Notes under the pieces: model-generated
What the model saw: only the letters and a program-made list of their open reading frames with translations
Database searches by the model: none
What the model was told of the DNA's origin: nothing
Assembly: GCF_022581195.2 (NCBI RefSeq)
Contig: NC_061454.1
Location: forward strand, 6,820,001 to 6,884,000
Length of the DNA stretch: 64,000 nucleotides
Reading direction: 5' to 3'
DNA from: Helicoverpa zea
Lineage: Eukaryota > Arthropoda > Insecta > Lepidoptera > Noctuidae
Position numbers and translations under genes: made by a program
Shown: piece by piece, positions 1 to 9,412 of the stretch
Numbering within the stretch: position 1 is the first letter of the stretch
Layout of the letters: each line of letters opens with the position of its first letter

Positions 1-26
1 CATTTAAGCTCTTATTTCCTTTACAG

Positions 27-457
27 GAGCTGTAATGTTTCAATACTATTTAAAAATAGTGCCAACAATGTATGTAAAATTGGATAAGACTGTGTTACAT
101 ACTAATCAGTTTTCTGTAACAAGACATCAAAAATCAGTATCCAATATAAACGCAGAATCTGGAATGCCAGGGGCATTTTTCAGCTATGAGTTGTCACCTC
201 TTATGGTTAAATACACAGAAAAGGAAAGGTAATTATTTCACAGCGGAACTAGAAATGCTATTCTGCAAACTTACAACTTATAGTGTTGACTTTCTGGTTA
301 TCATGGTTTTATTCTTTTCAGATCAATTGGACATTTTGCCACAAATATTTGTGCTATAATAGGTGGTGTATTCACAGTTGCAGGAATCCTTGATGCTCTT
401 TTGTACCATTCATTGAATGCCTTTCAAAATAAAATGGTTTTGGGTAAAGCTGGATAA
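27..457 (+). CDS. ERGIC3: ERGIC3, 3' end only (last two exons)
   Basis: C-terminal part of ER-Golgi intermediate compartment protein 3, a two-pass membrane protein that cycles between ER and Golgi and helps sort cargo. Exons 27-228 and 322-457 join in phase (AG|A) across an intron with GT at 229-230 and AG at 320-321. The reading shows family hallmarks: VMFQYYLKIVPTMY, then TNQFSVTRH, YELSPLMVKYTEK, and the last luminal/membrane part CAIIGGVFTVAGILDALLYH, ending LGKAG. The hydrophobic stretch in the last exon is the second membrane segment. The 5' part of the gene lies outside the window. The TAA stop (455-457) touches the stop codon of MTERF3 on the other strand. A possible poly(A) signal AATAAA at 609-614 lies inside the MTERF3 last exon. 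Confidence 0.93.
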
Positions 458-1857
458 TTATAATGTCTTTAAAAATATGTTGAAGTCATTAACACTGCAT
501 TTAGCAAAATTTCTACAAAATTCTACATCTGTGTCTTCAATCATAGATTTTAATGGAATATAATTTGGCTTCTTTGGATCATACTGTGAGCGACCTAGCT
601 TTTCTAAAAATAAATGACGTTGTTTTAATCTAAATTTTCTACACATTAATATTTCAGGTGTCTCCATTATATTTTCATGAGGTATTTTCATAACATTGTG
701 AATGTAATTAAATCTCTCCTCCAGAGCTGTCTGACCTGAAATAAATATTTTATAAGTACACTGGGTAGTATTTTATTTTGTTTTTTATCATCATTACTTA
801 ACATTTAGTACTTACTCAACATTAGGAGTTTTGGTTTCATCATTACTAATTTTTTCACCTCTTCATCTTTAAAGCCCATTTCCTCTTTTATTATGAACAG
901 GTTGCATTTTACATGATGTAAATTGAATGTTATTAATTTTGGTTGCTTAGTAGCTAAATCTCTTAATTCTTGGCCACGCAAGTTAAGACATTTTTGGAAG
1001 TAACCTAATCTCTTGTCAATCCTCAAAGTACTGGAAAAAAATATGAAACATGCTTATAACTATTAACTATATCATCAACATAGATTGATTACAAGGTTTA
1101 GCAATAATGGGTGCAGTCGGTCAGTGGATGAATCTATCAATGTCATGAATTCTTCCATGTTTCCTAAGGAGCATTCAATTTGTCCCAGCTGCCAATTAAA
1201 TGCAGACAACCAACTGCATAACATACTGTCGTAACTGTATGCAATCAGCTGCATACAGTTACGACAGTAAGCAGAACCCAAAGGTGTCTGGAAAAGACTA
1301 AGCAAATAATGATGTCAGAAGCCTAAGTTGAATACTTACCTAAACATTAACCAAAATGGATTTTTCACTATAATCCTTTTAATTTCATTGTTTTTGAATG
1401 CTTTCGATTGTAAATAGTTAACTCTTACTTCAAGGTCTTCTAATTTTTCACATAAGATCATAGGGTTCTTAGTTAGAAAATTCCCAATTTCATCCATTTC
1501 AACAAAGTTGTTTAAATATATTATATGATTTTTCATATCTTTTTCAAAATCTAATGTTAGGAATTTGTGTACTATGTATGGCTTTTTCTCAATTTTGCTT
1601 ATGTTTACATTTAAATCAACTAAATTCTTCAAAGTTTCAGAATTATTGACATAAGCTGCTAAATTAAAAGTATTTGAAAAATAAGGTGTTATACCAGACA
1701 AATCTTGGGGTACAGGTCTTAAAGCATTTTCACTCGCCTCTGAACTCTCTGCTACTGATAGGCTACTATTATGTACACATCTACTTCTTTTGAAAACTTC
1801 TTTCAAAGTGAGGACTTTATACGACAGCGACCTCAAATATGTTGACGATAGTGCCAT
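458..1857 (-). CDS. MTERF3: Mitochondrial transcription termination factor 3 (mTERF family)
   Basis: mTERF-family protein of mitochondria; in this family MTERF3 binds nucleic acid and acts on mitochondrial transcription and ribosome assembly. Three exons read on the minus strand: 1857-1340, 1030-816 and 735-458, phases AG|T and A|GT, giving about 336 residues. The N-terminus is basic and serine-rich with no acidic residue in the first 18 positions, as expected of an import signal. Repeated mTERF helices are visible: FLTKNPMILC, IIVKNPFWLM, LRIDKRLGYFQ, LATKQPKLITFNL, MMKPKLLML, and the C-terminal FLKTL typical of MTERF3. The start is the first in-frame ATG at 1857. MTERF4-type paralogues are the main alternative. 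A candidate poly(A) signal (AATAAA on minus, 313-308) falls in the ERGIC3 intron, so the two 3' UTRs probably overlap. Confidence 0.88.
1225..1268. repeat. Perfect 19-bp hairpin in MTERF3 intron 1
   Basis: Two perfect 19-bp arms (1225-1243 and 1250-1268) flank a 6-base loop ATCAGC. The arm reads ACTGTCGTAACTGTATGCA. It lies in the first intron of MTERF3, in a stretch without other recognised features. It may be the core of a small foldback element or an RNA hairpin; neither is shown by the sequence. Confidence 0.8.
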
Positions 1858-2209
1858 TGTTTTTATGAATCACGTTAAACGAAATACAGATGTTACATTC
1901 CAGGAAATAAGTACTTGTTAACAGAGAGAATATTCACTACGTCTTGTTAAATTTGATTTTGGAGGGCTGATCACTTTCAGAGACAGGTTGTCACTTTTAA
2001 TGACATTTCTTCTTTTTTTCCCATATGGTTGACCTAGAAGTACTAATGAAGTATGGAGGCAGTAGTCAGGAACATCAAAGCGTATTAAAAAATGACAGCT
2101 GTCAGCAAAATTGTACTCATGACGACGCACGGAAGGGTGTCCACGTGGTGTCCACAGTTGATGCCAAGTAGGAAATTCCAAATAAGAAAATTGAAATCAT
2201 TTACTAACG

Positions 2210-2380
2210 GCCAGTTTCTTCATCAAAAGTAAAAGTCAAAGTAATGTCTAAAGTAAAAGTAACGGTCAAATTCGTTTTTTCAAGGCTAAAGTGACAGCAA
2301 AACTAATAGAAATAATGAATTTGACCGTTACTTTTACTTTAGTCATTACTTTGACTTTTACTTTTGATGAAGAAACTGGC
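2210..2380. mobile_element. Palindromic MITE, ~171 bp
   Basis: Nearly perfect inverted arms of about 60 bp (2210-2269 and 2321-2380) begin GCCAGTTTCTTCATCAAAAG and are rich in the submotif AAAGTAAAAGT, with a ~50-bp centre. No coding capacity. I could not define a convincing target duplication. Non-autonomous DNA element by structure. Confidence 0.8.
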
Positions 2381-3163
2381 TGTAAATATGCAAAATAAAT
2401 CAGACTGACGATCTTTGTTTTCTTTTCATTGTAGACAGATATATACGAATTTATAAACCCATATCATTGATCTGTATTCAACGATGTCCCACTGAGTCGA
2501 TTTTCTTTTTCCTTTTTCATTTGCCATTTTTGTTACTTACCTACTTTGTTTTTGAATACGCTTTGATGTTCCTGGCTAGTGACTACTGACTCCATATCCA
2601 TATCCTGGGTATCATCGCTTAAAAACTGACAGGTGCTAGATGCATTGATGCGGTGGTGGAACACCAGCCATCCAACTGTCACTATTGTCACACTGTTCTG
2701 TCGGTGTTTGCTTGCTGTCGTTGTAACGTGGTAGCCTATAATTACATACGTACTTCTACCTACGAAGAATCTACCGGTAAGTGATTCACTAGAAAATAAA
2801 TTATTCAATAGATTTATCATAAGACTAACTATTACCACTCTGTCATTGCATTCATGAAATTCTAGAATGTTGATGAGGTCTTCGTATGAAATGATACCAC
2901 AAGTTACACTTACCATATGGTAGTAGTCGATTAATGCTTATTAATTTATACTATACATTTAAAATGAGTCAATGGTATAATATATAATAAAATGATTTAA
3001 TTAAAAAAATTTGGTCATTGTATTTGAGACCTTTTCAACATAATACTTTCTTTTGTCTATACGTAACTAGAGCACGTAAGTACGTACATATATATGTTGC
3101 AGTGATACTTAACTGCATGATGCAACTTTAACTTGTAATTTTAAAATAAGAAAATAAATCAAA

Positions 3164-3355
3164 ATGAAACCTTTTAGAATTGGAAAAAGACATAAGATAG
3201 GCACAGATTATGAATATAAATGCCTCAAATTAATATATTTAAATAAAAAGATATTAGCTATGTTAAAAAAAATTAAACCAGTTAGGTTATATCATAAGAA
3301 TCCTACTATTTTTATCAAGACACAATATGTTGAAGATGTAGTGTCTAGTATCTAA
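3164..3355 (+). CDS. Small lysine-rich ORF, unrecognised
   Basis: Open frame of 63 codons with a good insect start context (atcaaaATG), rich in Lys, Ile and Tyr, encoding no domain I recognise. It ends VEDVVSSI. It could be a real small protein or an AT-rich chance frame; 63 codons is within chance expectation for this composition. It lies in the AARS1 upstream region and could also be part of an unspliced upstream exon. Confidence 0.2.
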   Translation: MKPFRIGKRHKIGTDYEYKCLKLIYLNKKILAMLKKIKPVRLYHKNPTIFIKTQYVEDVVSSI

Positions 3356-3894
3356 AACACTGTGTATGTGCACAGCAATTACCATATGGTATCAGTAAGG
3401 ATTATAAATCCTAGGTTCCTTTCACCATGATATTGATTCTAGTGCATTAAAATCTACTGAGCAAAGCAAGACTTTACAATTGTTAAGGAAATGCTGTTCC
3501 TGATAAACAAAACCAAACAAAAAGATAAAAAATCTTGATAACACTTTTACACAATTACATATTAAACAAATAAGTGCTTGAAAAGAACAGCTCAATTGCT
3601 TAATTAATAGTTATTATTGTATCACATGATTTTTAGAAAAATAAAACTGGGTTTTTAAGTAAGAAGTCAAGTCTATTTTTAAAAGAAGATGTAGTTTTCC
3701 ACATCTCAGAAACTGTTCTGAATAAATTAAGTATAGTATTACTCCTGAAAAAATAACAACACTACTATAATATCTTTATCATCTAGCTCTTAAACAGCTG
3801 AGCCAATTTAGGCGCAGTATCTTTATTTAGGCTCAGAATTTCTAAAGTTCATACAATTTAATTTTATTAATTGATATGATTATTATTTATTAAC

Positions 3895-4135
3895 ATTATT
3901 AAATAGAAAGGTCCCGGCTGTCATGTAACATCCTTGGCAGTCATCACGGGTAGACAGAAGCCAGTAAATCTGACACCAGTCTAGCCTAAAAGGGGTACTG
4001 GGTTGCCCGGGTAACAGGGTTGAGGATGTCACATAGGCAGTCGCTCCTTGTAAAACACTGGTACTCAGCTGCATCCGGTAGACTGGAAGCCAACCCTAAC
4101 CCAAGTTGGGAAAAGGCTCGTGAGATAATGATGAA
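3895..4135. repeat. Common lepidopteran interspersed repeat
   Basis: Contains the recognisable blocks 'ctggtgtcagatttactggc', 'acccgtgatgactgccaagg' (reverse complement) and the tail 'agctgcatccggtagactgg' followed by 'ccaagttgggaaaaggct'. Related sequence recurs here at 33050-33150, 52110-52280, 22888-22910 and 56565-56620, so it is an interspersed family. The superfamily is not clear from the sequence. Confidence 0.65.
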
Positions 4136-4327
4136 ATTTAAACAAAAAGTTCTGCCAAGCTTGTTTAAATAAATACTTAACCAAATGAAGTAAAAGTGTA
4201 ATAAAATAATAATAATCCTAAAAGTAATATTCTATACTTTATAACATAACATCTAAAACTACTATAAAAACATATTGTTAGTAATATTAACATTCTTTTT
4301 CTATTTACATTTCAGGTGAACTCAAAA

Positions 4328-7228
4328 ATGGATACCTCAATGACTGGCAACCAGATAAGAAAAGCCTTTATTGATTTCTTCATCAGTAAGGGCCATAAGT
4401 ATGTTCATTCTTCTTCGACAATACCTTTGGACGATCCGACGCTGTTGTTTACTAATGCAGGGATGAACCAATTTAAACCTATATTTTTAGGTTCAGTTGA
4501 TCCTAATTCTGATATGGCTCAGTATGTGCGAGTTGTTAACACTCAGAAATGCATAAGAGCTGGAGGTAAACACAATGATCTAGACGACGTAGGCAAAGAT
4601 GTTTACCACCATACATTTTTTGAAATGATGGGTAACTGGTCTTTTGGTGATTATTTTAAAAAAGAAATCTGTGCATGGGCCTGGGAACTTCTAACTGAGG
4701 TTTATAAATTACCCGGCGATCGGCTCTATGTCACTTATTTTGGAGGAGACTCTTCTTCGGGACTTGAACCAGACCTAGAATGTAAAGAAATATGGCTAAA
4801 ATTAGGTGTTCCTGAAAGTCACATTTTGCCTGGGAGCATGAAAGATAACTTTTGGGAAATGGGCGAAACAGGTCCATGCGGCCCTTGCTCGGAATTGCAT
4901 TATGATCGTATTGGAGGACGTGATGCCGCTCATCTCGTTAATATGGATGACCCAGATGTATTGGAAATCTGGAATTTGGTGTTCATTCAATTTAACAGAG
5001 AAACAGATGGGTCATTAAAACTTCTGCCCAAAAAACATATTGACTGTGGTTTGGGTCTCGAAAGACTCGTGTCAGTGATACAAAATAAGAGGGCGAATTA
5101 TGACACCGATTTCTTTATGCCAATATTTAAAGCAATTGAACTAGGCACGGGTGCAAGACCTTATTCTGGAAAAGTTGGATCTGATGATGTTGATGGGATT
5201 GATATGGCATACCGCGTTTTGGCTGATCATGCTAGAACATTAACCATTGCTTTATCTGATGGAGGTGTTCCAGATAACACTGGTAGAGGTTACGTTCTCC
5301 GAAGGATATTAAGAAGAGCTGTACGTTATGCATCCGAAAAACTTAATGCTAAACCTGGCTTCTTTGGCTCATTGGTTCATACTGTTGTTGAGTTGTTAGG
5401 AGACATTTTCCCGGAAATTACTAAAGATCCTTTGTCGCTCATTCAACTTATAAATGAAGAGGAAATTCAATTCTTAAAAACACTATCACGCGGAAGAAAT
5501 TTACTCAACAGAACAATTGAAAAACTAAATGGTAAAGTTATACCTGGAGATGTTGCCTGGCGTCTATATGATACATATGGTTTTCCAGTTGATCTAACAC
5601 AATTAATGTGTGAAGAAAACGGACTTACGATAGACATGGATGCTTATGAAAAATCTAAAAAGGAATCACAACTTATATCGCAAGGAAAAGTTGCAGGTCA
5701 AGAAGATTTATTAGCTCTAGATGTACATGCCATAAGTCATTTGCAGGAAGTCGGTATCCCTACAACAGATGATTCTCCTAAGTATAATTATGTGGCATCA
5801 TCAACGGAGAAAGAAACCGTTTACACCTTCTCTCCTTGTACTGGAACTATCGTAGCTTTGCGAAAAGATAAACAATTCGTAAACGAAGTCTCTTCCGGTC
5901 AAGAATGTGGAGTTATACTTGACAGAACAAATTTTTATGCTGAGCAAGGTGGACAAATTTATGATGAGGGGTATATGGTAAAGGTTGATGATGACAGTGT
6001 TGAATTCATGGTGAAAAACGTGCAAGTTAAAGGAGGATATGTATTACATGCTGGAAAACTGGAAGGCTCGCTCAAAATTGGGGATAAGTTATCGTTACAC
6101 ATTGATACTGAAAGACGGAGACTAGTTATGAATAACCACACAGGAACTCATGTTCTAAACAATGTGCTCAGAAAAGTTCTCGGAAATGATTCTGATCAAC
6201 GCGGTTCACTTGTTATGCCAGACAGACTTAGGTTTGATTTCACCAACAAGGGTCCGATGTCTATCAAACAAATAAAAGAAACTGAAGATCAGATCAAAGA
6301 CATCATAAATAAAAATAAACCTGTTTACGCTAAACATACTAGCCTGAACGACGCTAAAAAAATTAAAGGTTTGAGAGCTATGTTTGATGAGCAATACCCA
6401 GATCCAGTCCGTGTTGTATCTGTTGGTGTTCCAGTTGAGGAATTGGAGAAAAATCCAGAAGGCCCAGCTGCTTATGAAACGTCTGTGGAATTTTGTGGGG
6501 GGTCTCATTTACATCAAACAGGACACATTGGAGATTATGTTATTGTGAGTGAAGAAGGTATTGCAAAAGGAATTCGAAGGATTGTTGCTTTGACTGGCCC
6601 AGAGGCCATGAAAGCTATAAGTAAATCTAGCATCCTAGAAAATGAGGCAAACAATATTGCCAATTTCATTAAAGATCAGAATGACATCGTAAATCAGAAG
6701 GAAATACTCAGAAAAATTGTCGATCTTACAAACGACATATCTCAAGCTCAGATATCTTATTGGAAAAAAGAAGAACTAAGAACCATGCTTAAAAACCTGA
6801 AGAAACAACTTGATGATAAAGAGAGAGCTGCAAAAGCAGTGACAATTACCCAGGTTGCAGAAAAAGCAAAAGAAATATGTGAAGAAAAGAAAGGAAGCCA
6901 AGTGATTGTTTCAGAGTTGAAAGCATTTGGTAATACTAAAGCTTTAGATGGTGCCTTAAAACAAGTAAAGACACTATCTCCAACCACAGCAGCAATGTTC
7001 TTTTCTGTGGATGATGAAACAAAGAAGATATTTTGTCTTGCTGCAGTGCCTAAAAATGCTATTGAAAAGGGTTTATTGGCTTCTGAATGGATTCAGTCTG
7101 TTGTGCCAGTTATTGGTGGGAAGGGAGGTGGCAAACCGGAATCTGGTCAGGCATCAGGAAGTAACTACACCAGTCTGAATGAAGCACTAAGAGTTGCTGA
7201 GGAGTTTGCTAATTTAAAACTGAGTTAA
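4328..7228 (+). CDS. AARS1: Cytosolic alanyl-tRNA synthetase, complete, one coding exon
   Basis: Class II synthetase that charges tRNA-Ala with alanine. About 966 residues, the usual length of eukaryotic cytosolic AlaRS, in a single 2.9-kb exon. The catalytic domain opens IRKAFIDFFISKGH and carries HSSSTIPLDDPTLLFTNAGM, TQKCIRAGGKHNDLDDVGKD and the GLGLERLVSV glycine-rich motif. The editing domain has the zinc-site pair HTGTH (about residue 604) and CGGSH (about residue 723). A coiled-coil linker and a C-Ala domain with GGKGGGKPESGQASG near the end follow. The start is ATG 4328. A splice acceptor ends at 4315, and the frame is open from it through GTG AAC TCA AAA to the ATG, so an upstream exon could extend the N-terminus. 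The 3' UTR has AATAAA signals at about 7279 and 7307. Confidence 0.97.
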   Translation: MDTSMTGNQIRKAFIDFFISKGHKYVHSSSTIPLDDPTLLFTNAGMNQFKPIFLGSVDPNSDMAQYVRVVNTQKCIRAGGKHNDLDDVGKDVYHHTFFEMMGNWSFGDYFKKEICAWAWELLTEVYKLPGDRLYVTYFGGDSSSGLEPDLECKEIWLKLGVPESHILPGSMKDNFWEMGETGPCGPCSELHYDRIGGRDAAHLVNMDDPDVLEIWNLVFIQFNRETDGSLKLLPKKHIDCGLGLERLVSVIQNKRANYDTDFFMPIFKAIELGTGARPYSGKVGSDDVDGIDMAYRVLADHARTLTIALSDGGVPDNTGRGYVLRRILRRAVRYASEKLNAKPGFFGSLVHTVVELLGDIFPEITKDPLSLIQLINEEEIQFLKTLSRGRNLLNRTIEKLNGKVIPGDVAWRLYDTYGFPVDLTQLMCEENGLTIDMDAYEKSKKESQLISQGKVAGQEDLLALDVHAISHLQEVGIPTTDDSPKYNYVASSTEKETVYTFSPCTGTIVALRKDKQFVNEVSSGQECGVILDRTNFYAEQGGQIYDEGYMVKVDDDSVEFMVKNVQVKGGYVLHAGKLEGSLKIGDKLSLHIDTERRRLVMNNHTGTHVLNNVLRKVLGNDSDQRGSLVMPDRLRFDFTNKGPMSIKQIKETEDQIKDIINKNKPVYAKHTSLNDAKKIKGLRAMFDEQYPDPVRVVSVGVPVEELEKNPEGPAAYETSVEFCGGSHLHQTGHIGDYVIVSEEGIAKGIRRIVALTGPEAMKAISKSSILENEANNIANFIKDQNDIVNQKEILRKIVDLTNDISQAQISYWKKEELRTMLKNLKKQLDDKERAAKAVTITQVAEKAKEICEEKKGSQVIVSELKAFGNTKALDGALKQVKTLSPTTAAMFFSVDDETKKIFCLAAVPKNAIEKGLLASEWIQSVVPVIGGKGGGKPESGQASGSNYTSLNEALRVAEEFANLKLS

Positions 7229-7625
7229 AAATTTGCTTTTAAATTATTATTACTCATCTCTAACACATTCTTGTTGCTTAATAAAACACTATTTATTATT
7301 ATAATAATAAATAAACTTTAATAATTTCATTCGTCTTTTACTTAAAAAAAAAATACGCGGTATCCGGTAACGACCATACGTATACGAATCTCCCTGAAAA
7401 AATCTATTATATAGTAGTATATAGGGAAAGTAAGAATAAACCCTTGAAGAACAATAACAATATCCGCCAAAAGAGGTCATCATCATCCTTTTTATTATCA
7501 TCCCACTGTTTGGCACAGGTCTCTCTTCTCCCACAGAGAAGAATCACCACACTTGCCCAATGCGGTTTGATGATTTCAGAAATTATAATCCAGGTTTCAT
7601 CAAGATGTTTTCTTTCACATTTATA
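7229..7625. other. AARS1 3' UTR and a degraded common repeat
   Basis: Poly(A)-signal-rich AT sequence follows the stop codon. From about 7470 to 7620 there is a degraded copy of a widespread lepidopteran repeat ('ccactgtttggcacaggtct', 'atccaggtttcatcaagatg'). A related copy with 'tccaggtttcctcaaga' lies near 32980. No gene is seen. Confidence 0.55.
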
Positions 7626-7848
7626 GTTCGGCCATTCAGAGAATGCGTTCCTGACACGTCGCGATTGAACTGACGACGTAATAACATTCATTGATTATTG
7701 ATATAATAATGTTGTTTTAATGCTCCTCAATTGTTAAAACGGTAAACAACCAGCAAAAATATTTTTATCGTAACTGCAACGCCATTGCAAAGTTACGTCG
7801 TCAGTTCAATCGCGACGTGTCAGGAACGCATTCTCTGAATGGCCGAAC
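7626..7848. mobile_element. 223-bp TIR element (MITE family A), copy 1
   Basis: Starts GTTCGGCCATTCAGAGAATG and ends with its inverse; the terminal repeats are about 58 bp. It is flanked by TA on both sides, fitting a Tc1/mariner-type TA duplication. A second copy at 58576-58798 differs at about two positions, so the family moved recently. Each arm contains a run around 'cgtcgcgattgaactgacga'. Non-coding. Confidence 0.85.
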
Positions 7849-8246
7849 TATAATCAGTCAATGGTGGCCAAGATATACTTGAAAAAAAAAAAACGGTTGT
7901 CTGTAAAGTGTGCGTTCGCGCAGCGGAATGTTGTTGAATTTAAAGATTTTAATTATGCAGATAATTAGTGTAAGACGTCCTATAATTGTGTATGGTAAAT
8001 AAAAATTTGTGTATGCAGCCATTGTGGAGAAATTCACCAAAAACAGATTCCGCTGGGCGAACGTTGTCCTGGCGGAACTTTTTTTAATCCATAGACTTTA
8101 GAAGAAAAGAGATGTGTCCGAAAATTAGTGTGTATTTGTGTATAATTGATTATGTATGAATGAAATCAGTGCATGCATAAACTTCGGAGAAATTCAAGTT
8201 TCCGCTACGCGAACGTTTGGCCATTAGCTAGTTTTCATATAAAGCG

Positions 8247-8563
8247 TGTGAGGTACGCTTCGCTACACCACCCACAACATGGGATTGAAGACCGCTCGCG
8301 CCGAACGCGTTATATTTACGTTCGTGCTATCTCGCTCGCGCGCGCATCTGTCTCGTTTCTTTTAGGTACTCACAGAGTCTTATCAGAGCGTTCTTATTGG
8401 ACAATCGCGCGACGCTCTCGCTTGAGCGTTAACACTACTTCGGCCCCTGTTATTTTAGACTTAAGCTCGTTCTGTATTTACAAAATATACGATATACTAT
8501 ACTCTTCTACTTTACACCATCATTGCTGTTTTATTTATCAACTTTACCTGCATTGCTGCTACA
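8247..8563 (+). repeat. 5' LTR of the gypsy element
   Basis: 317 bp, beginning TGTGAGGTACGC and ending GCTGCTACA. Same sequence as 12527-12843. It carries U3/R/U5 by position. A GC-rich block with 'ctcgctcgcgcgcgcatctg' precedes an AT-rich 3' third. I did not assign the transcription start. Confidence 0.95.
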
Positions 8564-8566
8564 TTT

Positions 8567-8579
8567 TGGTGACCCCGAG
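8567..8579 (+). other. Probable primer-binding site
   Basis: Three bases after the 5' LTR the sequence reads TGGTGACCCCGAG. It begins with TGG, complementary to the CCA tail of a tRNA primer. The tRNA species is not assigned. Confidence 0.75.
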
Positions 8580-8585
8580 AGAAAA

Positions 8586-9412
8586 ATGATGGAACACAAG
8601 CAAGAAGTTAGTGAGCCTACAGAACTCGCTGTCGTCTCCGTGCAGTCGCGTCTCCTTCCCTTCTGGCGTGAATATCCTCGCATGTGGTTCATTCAATTCG
8701 AAGCCGTCGTCGAGCCGCAGAAGACCAGTGACGAAAACAAATATCGTTACGTCCTGGGCCAACTACAACCGACCGACCTTCAACATGTCACAGACATCGT
8801 GATCAAGCCGCCAGAAACTAAGAAGTACGAGGCCATCAAACAACGCCTTCTCTCCGTGTACGAGCAGTCCGAGGTGAAAAACTTTAACACCTCATCAGCG
8901 GATTGGAACTTGGCAACCAAAAACCGTCTCAGTTGCTACGACGTATGCGCGAACTCGGCGGCAACATGATCACCGAAGATGGCATCAAGATTGAGTGGAT
9001 GAACCACCTTCCGCCGCAAATGCGAGTTGTGCTGTCTGTGAACACAGATTCATCACTCGATATGCTCGCGGCAATGGCAGACAAGATGATGGAATATTCC
9101 GAGTCGGCAAATATCGCAGCTGTCTCTTCATCTCAACCAGATTCTGCGGCAGTAAACCAGCAAATCATGTCCGCGCAGATACAAGTTCTCTCAAAACAAC
9201 TCGAGAATCTGACACTCGAGATCTCCGAACTTCGTAGCCGTGGAAGACCAAACCATCGCCGTTATCAGCGTTCCCGCTCAAGATCAAAGTCCACTGCAAG
9301 GCATCAACACGATCCCAATCGAGTATGTTACTACCACTACCGATTTGGAGATCAGGCAAGACGCTGCGTGTCACCGTGCGCTAGGCGAAATCAAAAGAAG
9401 TCGGAAAACTAG
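8586..9412 (+). pseudogene. gag: gag of the gypsy element, interrupted by one frame change
   Basis: Capsid/nucleocapsid polyprotein. The first frame runs from ATG 8586 to a stop at 8969 and has capsid features such as FWREYPRMWFIQFEAV and KKYEAIKQRLLSVYEQSE. The continuing gag frame is the one that reads LELGNQKPSQLLRRMREL and on to a stop at 9412. The break lies near 8890-8900 and equals one missing base or a -1 shift. The second part ends in a basic, Arg/Ser-rich nucleocapsid with CYYHYRFGDQARRCVSPC, a cysteine/histidine array usual for insect gypsy Gag. A programmed shift inside capsid would be unusual, so mutation or assembly error is more likely. Confidence 0.85.

Larger units (their letters stand above)
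1858..4327. other. Divergent MTERF3/AARS1 intergenic region and AARS1 5' UTR
   Basis: About 2.5 kb between two divergent start codons. It must hold both promoters, but no TATA or initiator pairing stands out. Contents: a palindromic MITE (2210-2380); an inverted pair of ~40-50 bp around 2050-2095 and 2548-2600 (shared core AGGAACATCAAAGCGTATT) that brackets the MITE; a small ORF (3164-3355); and a common lepidopteran repeat (3895-4135). The splice acceptor at 4314-4315 shows that AARS1 has at least one upstream 5' exon, whose position I cannot assign. Long minus-strand frames at 1918-2181 and 2533-2916 have no recognisable content. Confidence 0.6.

Noticed and set aside
8173..8589. Frames spanning the 5' LTR (and 12528-12866 in the 3' LTR)
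   Set aside because: They are the same LTR sequence read twice; no homology and they cross the LTR boundary.
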